Assembly (NCBI GenBank): GCA_001566295.1
Contig: KQ964247.1
Span: 1,054,001-1,118,000 of the forward strand
DNA length: 64,000 nucleotides
Source of the DNA: Microdochium bolleyi
Lineage: Eukaryota > Ascomycota > Sordariomycetes > Xylariales > Microdochiaceae
Direction of reading: 5' to 3'
Position numbers and translations under genes: made by a program. The notes under the pieces were generated by a model, which was not told the origin of the DNA, searched no databases, and saw only the letters and a list, made by a program, of their open reading frames with translations. Shown here piece by piece: positions 34,342 through 44,418 of the stretch. Position 1 is the first letter of the stretch. Each line of letters opens with the position of its first letter.

Positions 34342-36919
34342 ATGCTGTTCAAGGCCTCGACCGCTGCGGCCCTTCTGGCTGCTGTACCTGCGCTCGCGCA
34401 CGAGTACTCCATCAACGCTTACTGGGTGAGTTGCACAACACATATAGGCTAGAGGGACCACAGACTTTCAGTGACTCAACATCGACATTGCCTAACACGA
34501 ATTGTGCCTTGTAGGGACAAAGAGGCCCCGATACTGATCGCCTCGCCAGCTACTGTGACTCGGACAGCATTGACTTCATCACCCTCGGCTTCGTCAACGT
34601 CTCTCCTGAGAATGGCGGCGGCTACCCCGGCACCAACTTCGCCGCCCACTGCGACTCTCCTGTCTATGCCCTTCCCAACGGAAACCCTTCGAAGCTGCTC
34701 TCCGGCTGCGGCCTCATCAAGGAGGACATCAAGATCTGCCAGCGCAAGGGCAAGAAGATCTACCTCTCCATCGGCGGCGTGTACAGCCAGGCGTACAGCA
34801 ACTACGAGGTCACCACTGAGCAGAAGGGCAGGGAGTTTGCCGACTTCCTCTGGGGTGCCTTCGGCCCCAAGGTCGACTCATGGACTGGTCCTCGCCCCTT
34901 TGACTGGGAGGGCTCTGTGTCCATGGATGGCTTCGACTTTGACATTGAGCACAAGTTCCGTAAGCGCAAAACCCCAACTCCTCGATTCCTAGTCGTATCA
35001 GACTCAATGCTAACATTGACCAATCAGCCAACATGCTCGCCTACGCCGCGGTGGTGAACCGTCTCCGCGAGCACATTGTCGCGAGCCAGAAGGACGTCGT
35101 CATCACTGCCGCCCCCGAGTGCCCGCAGGGTCAGTTCTTCACCATGGAGAGCATCCTCAAGCGCGCCAAGTTCGACAAGATCTTTGTGCAGTTCTACAAC
35201 AACCCGGCAAACTGCAACGCTGCCAGCTCGGGTCTCTTCAACTACGCCGCCTGGGAGAAGTTCTTCAAGGAGCAGACAAACTACACGCCCGAGCTCTACG
35301 TCGGCCTGCCGGCCGCCCCCGAGGCCGCCAGCAACGGCTACCTGGCTCCCGCCCTGGTCAAGAACCTCATCTGCAACACACTCAAGAAGTCCTCCATGTT
35401 CTCCGGCATCATGCTGTGGGACGCGTGGCACGGCAAGACCAATGTCGACGTCCTGACCCGGAAGAACTACTACGACTCGGTCGCGTCTTACCTCGCCTTC
35501 GGCGGCTGCCCCGGTGAGGTTGTCACCACGACCTCTTCCACGATCAGCTCGACTTCGACCCGTACATCAACCACCTCCAGCTCGACCTCTACGTCGTCCA
35601 CTGTGTCTACCACCTCCAGCTCCACGACTTCCTCTGCTTCGACCTCCTCGTCGACTTCGAGCTCCGCGACCTCCACCTCGACCTCCGTGTCGACCTCGTC
35701 CTCTACCTCGAGCTCTGTGTCCTCTGCTACCTCCACCTCCACTTCGGCTTCCACCTCCTCGACCGCGAGCTCCTCTGCCTCTACTTCCTCGACTCTGAGC
35801 TCGTCGACTTCGTCGGCTACCAGCTCTTCGACTACCAGTTCTTCGGCTACCAGCTCATCGGCTACCAGCTCTTCGACTACCAGTTCTTCGGCTACCAGCT
35901 CGTCGGCTACCAGCTCTTCGAGTGTCTCTTCGACTTTGTCCTCGGCCTCGACGTCCTCGACTTCGTCCTCCGCGTCGACTTCTTCCTCTGTCTCGACGTC
36001 GAGCTCTGCCTCTTCTTCGACTACGTCGTCTTCGTCGTCGTCCGTATCGTCGACCGCCTCCTCCACTTCCGACTCTTCATCCGCCACTGTCTCCTCTTCT
36101 GCCTCGACAGTGTCCTCCACCTCTTCCACGCACGTCCCGACCTACCCTGCATACCCTACCTACGCTGTCAAGAACAACACCGAGTCTTACGGCGCTGTCT
36201 ACCCCACGGCTCCTGCCAGCTACTACTCTGCTGCCTCTAGCACCAAGCCCGTCTACTCGACCAGCGTCTACACCACGTCCGGCACCGTCTACACCACCGT
36301 CTGCTCCGAGACCGAGACCAGCAAGACCGAGGCCGTCTCCTCCTACGCGACCACCACCAGTAGCGCCGCTCTCACTTACACCACGAGCACCATCTACTCG
36401 ACCACCGTGTACACCGTCACCAAGTGCCCTGCTACCGTCACCGACTGCCCGTACGGCTCGACCACCACGCACACCGTGGCCGTCAGCACGACCGTGTGCC
36501 CCGTGACCGAGGAGGAGCCCTACCCGACCGCCACCTACACCACCAAGGGCGGTGACAACGACGACGAGGTGTACTACCCCGTCGAGACGCCCACCTACGC
36601 GGCCCTCACCGAGACCGAGTACCCCGCCGTCGAGTACCCGACCGCCGAGCACCCTGCTGGCGAGTACCCTACCACCAAGGCCGAGTACCCGACCGTCCCG
36701 TACCCCACTGGCGGCAGCTACCCTACTGCCCCCGTCCACGGCTCCGACACCTACACGACCATCTACATGACCGCCAGCACCGGCGTCGTGCCGCCCGCGA
36801 CCTACCCTACGGTCCCTGCCGGCGGCCCGACCTACCCCAGCATCCCGACCGCGGGTGCCGGTCGCGTCGGTGCCGGTCTTGCTGCTGTCGTCCTCGCCGC
36901 CTTTGCGGTCGCTTTCTAA
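34342..36919 (+). CDS. GPI-anchored class III (GH18) chitinase with Ser/Thr-rich stalk
   Basis: Three exons, 34342-34425, 34515-34959 and 35028-36919, encode 806 residues. Donors are GTGAGT and GTAAGC; the second intron has a GCTAACATT branch. A signal peptide (MLFKASTAAALLAAVPALAH) precedes the GH18 domain (about 21-320) with the catalytic signature DGFDFDIE; Glu173 is the proton donor. Then comes a long Ser/Thr stalk (about 330-550), including tandem 18-base units encoding SSATSS-like repeats, a Tyr/Thr-rich part, and a run of EYPT/YPT-type repeats. The C-terminus is Gly/Ala followed by a hydrophobic tail (GAGLAAVVLAAFAVAF), a typical GPI signal. It resembles yeast Cts1 and Candida Cht2: a cell-wall chitinase for separation or remodelling. 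Wall anchoring is inferred from the tail. Confidence 0.94.
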
Positions 36920-38009
36920 GTTATCTGTTTCTTTCATGAAAAGTAGAGCGCGTCCAACGCGCGCCAGGTTCAAGGTCGTGTAACCTATGCGGGTACGCAC
37001 TCTCATGGCGAAAAAAGACTGCTTCTCCCACTCCAGGGCAGTGGGCTTGGAAAACAATCGTAAATATCTCAGCTTAGGCTTTCTTCAAATCCGAAGACAG
37101 GATATACTTATAATTCTTGGATATAATTTCTATCCTACACTCTGCGTCCCTGGCAGGCAATGTGAAAGACGACGTGATACCTCCTTCCCTGCCGTCTGCG
37201 ATTCGCCGACACTATGCCTCGCTGCCAAGGTGAGCTCTTGCAGCGCTTCGTGCTAACTCGCACGCCGTGATGTCTGTCATAATTTGTATCTTTCGTGAGC
37301 TTCCATTTCGTCAGCGGGATAAAGTTGACATGATACCACATCTCTTGCTGTCGATCCTCAGTCATCAGTGGCTTTGATGACTCCCTAAAGTCACCCCGTA
37401 TGCCCCGCACGAGGAGAAGAGACCGTGCTCTGTGTTGGACGCCCCTTTGCGCCCCTTGGGTTTTTGTGCACTTCTCTCCTCCTTTGCTCTTCAACGCAAG
37501 TCGTTTTGCGGCTCAACTGGCTAGTATCTGCATAGAGGTTCACACTGAGTCGGGACTGCGACTTGAAATGCAAAGTAGAGGGCCACTGGGAGCGTAAGGA
37601 TAGTTACAGGAGAGATCTCAGGGCCCAGCCAGTCTGGATCGAACAGAATCTGACAATCAGCATCGCCAGCATCACCAGCATCACGAGGTGGACTGAATTG
37701 TAGTATACTTGCAGCTGATAGCCAGAAGCTGCTGTAAAGCGTATGGGACTTGACATTTAGATACTATTTGGGAAGTGGGAGGCTGATCTCAATAACATCT
37801 ATGCCTTGCTGGACGAATGGGGCAATTATGGTTCTTCGCTGTCGGATCTCCTCTTGTTGAATTGATTAAAGGATTCATAATTAAGTATTCAACAGAGCTT
37901 GGCACGTGATACTCTCGCCTGCGCAGAAGAATGATGGAACTCCGCGAACTCGCTCACGAGTTGAGAACGGTCAGGTCCTAATATTGTGGTGGCCCCACGT
38001 TTTTAGGCC

Positions 38010-38031
38010 CAACTACGCCGTAGCGTAGTTG
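38010..38031. repeat. Perfect inverted repeat, 9-base arms
   Basis: CAACTACGC and GCGTAGTTG flank the 4-base spacer CGTA. It could be the end of a small transposon or a regulator site; it lies about 500 bases before the amidase. Confidence 0.6.
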
Positions 38032-38484
38032 TCGATTCACACAACACGCCCGGCATGACAACCTTGTGCAATAAGGCGAGCTCAATCTGCATAGATAACA
38101 GTCGCTTTTGACGAATTGATCTGCATAACGGACAATCAAGTCAGGAAGTGGATTTGGGCGAGACGGAGTTCGGGAACGAGCCGGTTGCCGCTAACGTACA
38201 TTAGGTATGAGGAGTCTACTTCTCCAGCCACCACTCCCCAGTCTATGAGATCAGCAATTGTGCCGATCTATGCGGGGAAGGGGATAGACCCTTGCATCGG
38301 TGGCAGCTGGCCATGCTTGTCCAGTCTCCGTCGGGATCTTGGCCATCGTCCCCTGTAGACATCTGAGATCTTCTTTCCCATTACAGCTGGTCCAATCGGC
38401 CCGTTTCCTCCAATGCCTTGAGTCTTGGATTTTGGGATTGTGCATGGCACCTATGCCGTTGAATCCTGTGCCGTCCGTCACTAA

Positions 38485-38490
38485 TATAAG
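38485..38490 (+). promoter_or_regulatory. TATA box of the amidase gene
   Basis: TATAAG lies 46 bases before the chosen ATG (38536), which fits a short leader and supports that start. Confidence 0.5.
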
Positions 38491-38535
38491 AAGGCATACT
38501 GACTACCTCTCTCCAGAGGTTCCAAGCATTTGTCT

Positions 38536-40479
38536 ATGAACAGCTCACTGCATTCTACCATGCCTCATTCGCTCTGGCCTTCTGTCAAGGCAGTCGTCGC
38601 GCTGACGCTCCTTGCACAATGTGCGGCAGCTAAGATGACACCCATGGGCCTGACCATGGCCATTAACGATATCCCATACCACGTCCCCGTCGAATCAGTC
38701 GGGAAATTGTCGTCTTGCACAGGGCTTCAGGGCATGCCTGGCTCATACGACCTGACCCCCATCACGATATTCGACGTGCACCAAGCGAATTGTAGTGCTG
38801 AAACACTGAGTCAATTCGTTGCCGACTATCTGGAGAAGGACGATGTCTTCAACGAGGGCTTCCTTCAGGGGGTCTACCTCCGCAACAACGACGTCAATGT
38901 CACGGCACCAGACATAACCGCCCATCCGAGTATTGCCTGCATCAAGGCGATAACGACTGCCATGCTGGATGTTCCCGCTGGCCCCTACGTCTTGTCCCAG
39001 TCCACCGGCGAGCTCTATACGCCCTATCGACTCTACTCAGACACCATGGGTGCATTTCATCAGGGCGTCATTGCCGCTGCGGATGGCCAGCACTGGATAC
39101 CCCTCCACTCCGCCATCGCTGGATCGTCTGCTGTCACTGTGGCTGTCCCCTCGCGCCTCTATTACAAGCCCACAGCCGATAAACCACTGGCAGGTGTCCG
39201 CCTTGGTGTCAAAGATCTGTACAACATCAAGGGCATCAAGACAGGCCTAGGCAGCCGTGCATACTACGCCATTCACCCCGAGGCCAACAATACCGCCATT
39301 GCTGTCCAGCGTCTGGTCGACGCCGGTGCCATTGTCATTGGCAAGATGAAGCTGTCGCAATTTGCTGCTCCCGAGAACGCCAGGGACGCCATTGACTATC
39401 TGATGCCCTTCAACCCGCGTGGCGATGGCTATCAGGAAGTGACTTCGTCATCGTCAGGTCCCGCCAGCGGTATGGCGTCATATGACTGGCTTGATCTGGC
39501 GTTAGCATCAGACACAGGCGGTTCTATCCGCATCCCAGCCGAGTTCAACGGGTTGTTTGGCAACCGACCAAGTTTTGATTCGGTGCCTCTGACGGGCAGC
39601 GTCCCACTTGTACCGCAGTTCGACACAGCGGGATTCCTCGCCCGCGATCCCAAGCTTTGGCACGCTGCTTCAAAGGTCATGTACTCTGGTCTCACTACCG
39701 ATTATACCAAGCTCCCAAGCAAGGTCGTCACCTATGAACTGCCCACAGCCGACACCCCCAACCTCACAGAACCGCAGAAGCTCGTGGTCCAGTTCGTCGC
39801 TAAAGTCAGCAAGCACCTCTCAGCCACAACATCGGCCTACAATCTCTCCACACACTGGGCCGAAACGCACCCATCAGGCGCGCCCGAGAACTACAACGTC
39901 TTGCTCAACATCACATGGCCGATCCTCGCAGCCCAAGAACAGGTTCGCCAGATCCGCGGCCCGCTGTTCGAGGCATATGCCGCCAAATACGACGGCCGAG
40001 TCCCCTTTGTCAACGAGTGGACAAACACCTCGTGGAACTGGGCCTCCGAGTTCCCCGACCTCATCGACGAAGCCGTCCACAACAAGACAGTATTCATGGA
40101 CTGGTGGAACACCGCCGCTCTGCCCAACAACACCGACTCTTGCTCCGAGAGCGTCTTCTTGTATGTCTTCAACGCCGCGCAGCCGACCTACCGGACCGCA
40201 TTGCCTCAGGGCTTCTCGGGGATCCCCCTGGGACTGAACACCATGTTCATCTCGCCCCTGGCTGGGAACCCAGACGTTGTGGTTCCCATTGGTCAGGTGA
40301 AGTATTACAGCGCTATTTCGCAGCACGAAGAGGTGCTCCCCGTTTCGGTGAGGCTCATGGCCGCCCGGGGTTGTGATCTTATGCTGTTGGACTTGATCAA
40401 TGAGCTTGTTGATGCTGGGATTGTTCCACAGGTCAAGACTGGCACTAGTGTGCACGACGGAGGGATTATCTATGTTTGA
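38536..40479 (+). CDS. Secreted amidase-signature family enzyme
   Basis: Single exon, 647 residues from the ATG at 38536 (a TTG two codons upstream is not used; an ATG at 38560 is an alternative). An N-terminal hydrophobic segment (SVKAVVALTLLAQCAAA) predicts a signal peptide. The amidase signature domain begins near 215. The Ser-Ser-Lys triad is visible: Lys226 in GVKDLYNIKG, the cis-Ser in TSSSSGPASG, and the nucleophile Ser330 in DTGGSIRIPAEF. The first 200 residues are an extra N-terminal region found in some fungal amidases, and several N-x-S/T sites suggest glycosylation. The substrate cannot be predicted; members hydrolyse aliphatic or aryl amides or peptide-like bonds. It is not a GatA, since it is secreted and longer. 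Confidence 0.92.
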   Translation: MNSSLHSTMPHSLWPSVKAVVALTLLAQCAAAKMTPMGLTMAINDIPYHVPVESVGKLSSCTGLQGMPGSYDLTPITIFDVHQANCSAETLSQFVADYLEKDDVFNEGFLQGVYLRNNDVNVTAPDITAHPSIACIKAITTAMLDVPAGPYVLSQSTGELYTPYRLYSDTMGAFHQGVIAAADGQHWIPLHSAIAGSSAVTVAVPSRLYYKPTADKPLAGVRLGVKDLYNIKGIKTGLGSRAYYAIHPEANNTAIAVQRLVDAGAIVIGKMKLSQFAAPENARDAIDYLMPFNPRGDGYQEVTSSSSGPASGMASYDWLDLALASDTGGSIRIPAEFNGLFGNRPSFDSVPLTGSVPLVPQFDTAGFLARDPKLWHAASKVMYSGLTTDYTKLPSKVVTYELPTADTPNLTEPQKLVVQFVAKVSKHLSATTSAYNLSTHWAETHPSGAPENYNVLLNITWPILAAQEQVRQIRGPLFEAYAAKYDGRVPFVNEWTNTSWNWASEFPDLIDEAVHNKTVFMDWWNTAALPNNTDSCSESVFLYVFNAAQPTYRTALPQGFSGIPLGLNTMFISPLAGNPDVVVPIGQVKYYSAISQHEEVLPVSVRLMAARGCDLMLLDLINELVDAGIVPQVKTGTSVHDGGIIYV

Positions 40480-40539
40480 AGTTTGCGAGAATAGGTCAAT
40501 GACTGAATCAAATTCGTCAGAAGTGGTTCACCAATGCCT

Positions 40540-40557
40540 GGGGGGGGGGGGGGGGGG
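40540..40557. repeat. Poly-G homopolymer run
   Basis: Eighteen G residues in a row, 60 bases after the amidase stop codon. It is noncoding and its length may be uncertain. Confidence 0.9.
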
Positions 40558-40772
40558 CACTACAGAGAAGAAAAGACTTGCTAACTTCCTTGCATGGGGA
40601 ATGTACTCTCGGCTGTCAACATGCGAAAAGCACGTGCAGTCTCGCGCACAACACCTTACTCTCTGCTCTAATCCGCTCTGTTGAGATCCTCTATGTATTA
40701 GGTACGCAGTATGACACCTCTGGCCGTCGATGTCGATCCGTGGAGCGTTGTTGAATCGTGTGTGTCGTCCAT

Positions 40773-40792
40773 GTGTACTGCGATGTACACAT
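40773..40792. repeat. Palindromic 20-mer, copy 1
   Basis: The sequence GTGTACTGCGATGTACACAT contains GTGTAC and GTACAC arms. It matches 52557-52576 at 19 of 20 bases, with weaker similarity for some 15-20 bases to the right. Confidence 0.6.
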
Positions 40793-41299
40793 TGCTGTGA
40801 CCAAGTCCTCTGACGTCTGATTACTTATTGCTGCTTTTTAATCTGTGGTGGTGATCGTGATACGTGGGCCGTAAGTCTCATAGAAACGCAATCGACTCTC
40901 TTGCTTGAGCCCGTGGAAAGGTGCATGAATCTAAGCTCCCTGCCCATGGCTCCCATCCCTCACGTGTTCGAGTCTATTTGTCCCCAAATGGAGGTTATCA
41001 ATGGATGTGACTGTACTGGCAAAGACATGGCTACCCCGAGTAAATGACTTGAATTTGCCAAAGACTAGATAAGGGACAAAATGCAAACGCTCAGCGTTGC
41101 ATAGCTGGGTACATTGAGTGCCAGAGGCCATAAGCTTGAGGCCGGGTGCACGACGTCACCTTGCGTATCCGAATAGAATAGAAGACATCCCCTAGAAGCG
41201 ACCCCACCCCAGAAAGAAGAAATAAATAAAGGAATGTATGTACAGAGCCAAGAGACCGTGCGTGCGAGACTCGCACCAAGGCCCCCGTGCGCAATGGCT

Positions 41300-42028
41300 T
41301 CAGTTAGTGACAGTCTGCTGGGCAGAGCCAGCACCATTCCAGCTCTCCACAGCAACGACCTGGAGATTGAGAGTGCCAAGGTTCATCCCGTGGCTGGCCC
41401 AGGCGTTGAAATGGTTGTTGATGGTGACGGTACCGCTGGGACGACCGCCGTTGCGGACAGAGATGTACTGGTTGAAGGTGCGAGTGCCCTGGATGGAGGG
41501 CGCGTTGGTCCGCACATTCTCCCAGATGGTGTAAGTGCCACCGTCAGTGCTCACGGTACCCTTCTTGGTGCCCGTCTGGGAGAAACCGCCCGAGTCCTCG
41601 ATGACGTAGTACTCGACAAGCGGGTTGGTGGTCCATCCGTAGACGGACAAGGTGCCCAGGCCGCGGGTGACGCTGAAGGAGCCGGAGTGGGTGATGGGGC
41701 TGCGCGAGCCGGGGTTCCAGCCTACGCCGACGACGAAGTCGTTGTTGGTGTTGAAGTTGAGGTTGAAGCCGTTGCCCGAGGGCGTGAAGTTGACGGTGCC
41801 TCCAGTCTTGTAGTTCTGGACGTAGTTGGTGCGGGCCTCGAGGGACATGCCGCGGGCTTCGAGGGAGGCGTTGAGGCGAGCCAGCATCAGGGGGTGCTCG
41901 GGTGACAGGAAGAAGTCCGAGGGCCCGCGCCGCTCGACATGGGGTGGGAGGGCCTCATCGGCCACCGGAGCTGCGGATCCGAGGCCAAAGGCCGACAGGG
42001 CTAGGAGGAGGGAGCGGGAGAAGATCAT
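41300..42028 (-). CDS. Endo-1,4-beta-xylanase, GH11
   Basis: Single exon, 242 residues from the ATG at 42028 (MIFSRSLLLALSAFGLGSAA, a clear signal peptide). An upstream in-frame ATG at 42103 is rejected because a TATA box at 42127-42132 lies only about 25 bases before it. A short propeptide may end at Arg-Arg (33-34). The beta-jelly-roll core includes GVGWNPGS, then LSVYGWTTNPLVEYYVIE with the nucleophile Glu139, QPSI-like APSIQGT, NHFNAWASHG, and VVAVESWNG with acid/base Glu228. The fold hydrolyses xylan internally. Lack of an intron is unusual but not rare. The upstream region carries an XlnR-type GGCTAA and a CreA-type site. Confidence 0.95.
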   Translation of the reverse strand: MIFSRSLLLALSAFGLGSAAPVADEALPPHVERRGPSDFFLSPEHPLMLARLNASLEARGMSLEARTNYVQNYKTGGTVNFTPSGNGFNLNFNTNNDFVVGVGWNPGSRSPITHSGSFSVTRGLGTLSVYGWTTNPLVEYYVIEDSGGFSQTGTKKGTVSTDGGTYTIWENVRTNAPSIQGTRTFNQYISVRNGGRPSGTVTINNHFNAWASHGMNLGTLNLQVVAVESWNGAGSAQQTVTN

Positions 42029-42126
42029 GGTGCAGTGTGTGGTAGTCTCGGGCGGGTAATGCTTGGCATGCAGGCGAGGAAGCTTGGCGATGGAAAGATG
42101 CATGTCAGAGGGCTTGGCACGAGGTT

Positions 42127-42132
42127 CTTATA
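42127..42132 (-). promoter_or_regulatory. TATA box of the xylanase gene
   Basis: TATAAG on the minus strand, 99 bases before the ATG at 42028. This position sets the likely transcription start downstream of the rejected ATG at 42103. Confidence 0.6.
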
Positions 42133-42199
42133 CACATTGCTCGATCAAGTCACTGCTGGGCAACGCATTGTGTGATGCTTCCGACCCTCGATCTACACA

Positions 42200-42209
42200 T
42201 TAGCCCCGG
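42200..42209 (-). promoter_or_regulatory. Overlapping XlnR/Xyr1 (GGCTAA) and CreA (CCGGGG) sites
   Basis: On the minus strand CCGGGG (fits SYGGRG) runs straight into GGCTAA, the core site of the xylanase activator, about 175 bases before the xylanase ATG. Known fungal xylanase promoters combine these sites; function here is inferred. Confidence 0.5.
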
Positions 42210-44418
42210 ACCAAGTGCGGAGAGACGGATGGTTTGGCTCCATTGGGACCATCTGCCACCCGCTTGAAAGGGGTTCTCTCTTCTTTCGCCATCACAAGCC
42301 GTCTGTCATTCCACCTCGGTCTGCAATCACTGACCTTGGGGAATGGCCGTATAGCCGCATCAGCGGCAGCGGATTGCTGGAAATACGCCCGGCCGGGGAC
42401 GCACGAGTCGCACGGCGGGGTGTGGAGTGTTTCATCGGACCTGGCCAACTGCCGATGTTGCATCGTCTCCCGTCTTGGCAGCCGGAGGCGTGGCGCCGCG
42501 GGTCCACGCAATCGCCACTGCAGATCTGATTTACACGGAACAGGCTGATTGGGATGGGGTCAAACGACAGATTAGCCGCCTCACTTTCTCGCGACGACCC
42601 AACCGACTGGTCGTAGCGCCCAGCCTGGGACAACGGCAGGTCATGTGCACGCAAGGCACACCCAAGGGTTTTGTAGGAATCATCTCCTGGGTGACATGTG
42701 TAGACACGAGAAAACACGCATCACTTCGACTACGGTAATTGTTACGGTCTACACCTCTTCTGTCGCACGTGCCTCACGTAACGTCGGGCACGCGACTACC
42801 GCGAAGGATGTCGAACAGTTTAGGCTTTACTCGGAAGGATCTCAACATCGTTAAACGTGATAAGCTCGCTACTTTTAAATGCTTCTAGAGCTATTCCGAG
42901 GCTAGTATCGCGAGGAGTAAGTATGTCGGTGATATAGAGCCTCTAGCACTGGACGGCGTCGTATATGTTACCACGTCCTACGCCCAGAGCGAAGAGGGTG
43001 TCCTCCCGCTTCGCTGGATCCGTTTCGGGTAATTTGCTGGCGTGATGCCGCCTACGAACGTCGCGTGTCCGCAGCAGTACGTGCCGTTCTTGGGCGGGAT
43101 TAGCTCTTGAAGATTCGGTAGAGCATGTGCGACCACGCGTAAGGCTGGCAGATTGAGCCTCGCTCGTGGAGAAAAGTATCGGCGGTGCTTCGGTACGGAT
43201 CGTTCGACGCTCGCATAGATGCAATTGCAAAAGCCGGAACCCAAAGCCCATAATTTCCCTTGCGGCTCATTATGTGTGTCTTGGAGTGTCCAACCTAATA
43301 TGAAGATTTCAACATCACTAGGATATTCAAAACAGTATGCCCTCTACCGCGATGACCTCAGTGATGGCTTTTTTGGAGGTTTGACGGGGGTGGCCGGAGC
43401 GACGCCCTCTCCGACCACGCCGACATGTCCGGCCACAGTATGCGAGTGACGAAATCGACTCGCTGCGGCTTCTTCCCGAACACAGTGTGTCCTTCTCGCT
43501 CTGCGGATGACAGTAATGAAGACCAGGCTCTAAATGAACCAATTGAACATTGGCGAGGCTACCGACCGCGAAGGTTGCAGTTCGTGACTGGCTACTATGC
43601 TCCGGTCTAATTCTTGAGAAAACGTCATCGTGGTCATTACAAGAGATTGGCCATCATAAAAGGCAAATGTCAATGTCTTTTCCACGAGGATACAACAGTT
43701 CGTCAAGCCGTGGCGTCCAAACGAGCCCCCGTCGCTGTCAGATATGAATGTCTGCCAACATTGCGCTCCACAGCTCGACATCCATGAGAGACTCGGAGTG
43801 CCGGAAAGCCTTGAACTATCCACGCAGGCCGTAATAGCCACGACCATCGGGTTTCGTCCCCATGAGCTCGGCTCGGAACAGGCCGCCTCTCCGCGATTGG
43901 CCGGGCCGGCGATGCGGGGTCTCTCTCCCCAATGGCTATGTCGACGCTCCTCTGGAGGTGGAGGTCTGCGATGCATAGGGTAGCATACCTTGACTTGGGA
44001 GTGATGGTCGCTGATGTCATCGCCGGACTGTTCGCACCCTCCTGCGAACGACCTGACAGCACTAGCACAGGTGATGTCACTGGCCCGACAAGCTGAGGCA
44101 ATCCGTGCAGAACCAGCGTTGAATCCAGCATCAACATCACACCAGCCGTGTGGCACGGCGTAAGCATGATTCCCAGAATTCCTCATTCTGACAACATGAC
44201 AGGTAATCATGCCGCTCCCGGCGTCGCAGCTGAACATGGTGGCTTCGAAGGCGCGGGCCTGGTTGCTGGTCAGTTGTATAAGACTGCGTTGTCTGTGTGT
44301 TCGAAGCGAATCCATGGACCGCCATCCCACGACAACATACCGGAGTATAAGAAGGTAGAGACACATCTGCAGTCGCACATCATACCACCAGGACAAGACT
44401 TCATCCAAACTCTCCACA
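42210..44418. other. Intergenic, 2.2 kb between xylanase and alcohol dehydrogenase
   Basis: The flanking genes diverge. A block around 42740-43250 differs in feel from the neighbours: it is rich in TA and CG steps and has a coding-like minus frame at 42978-43244 ending in a stop (with GTYCCGHATFVGGITPANYP), perhaps a decayed gene or transposon. The ORF at 43530-44477 (minus) overlaps the dehydrogenase start and is spurious. Confidence 0.4.
44346..44351 (+). promoter_or_regulatory. TATA box of the alcohol dehydrogenase gene
   Basis: TATAAG 73 bases before the ATG at 44419, followed by a short C/A-rich leader. Confidence 0.55.

Larger units (their letters stand above)
36920..38535. other. Intergenic, 1.6 kb
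   Basis: The stretch holds the chitinase 3' end, an AT-rich part (37700-37900), a 22-base inverted repeat (38010-38031) and the amidase promoter. No gene was recognised. Confidence 0.45.
40480..41299. other. Convergent intergenic region, amidase / xylanase
   Basis: Holds both 3' ends, an 18-base G run (40540-40557) and a palindromic 20-mer (40773-40792) that recurs at 52557. No gene was recognised. Confidence 0.45.

Noticed and set aside
35488..36129. Glu/Val-rich 213-codon minus-strand ORF
   Set aside because: Exact reverse of the Ser/Thr stalk of the chitinase; Ser codons read backwards give Glu, Asp and Val.
42029..42103. Upstream in-frame ATG of the xylanase
   Set aside because: It would put 25 residues before an obvious signal peptide and sits only about 25 bases from the TATA box.
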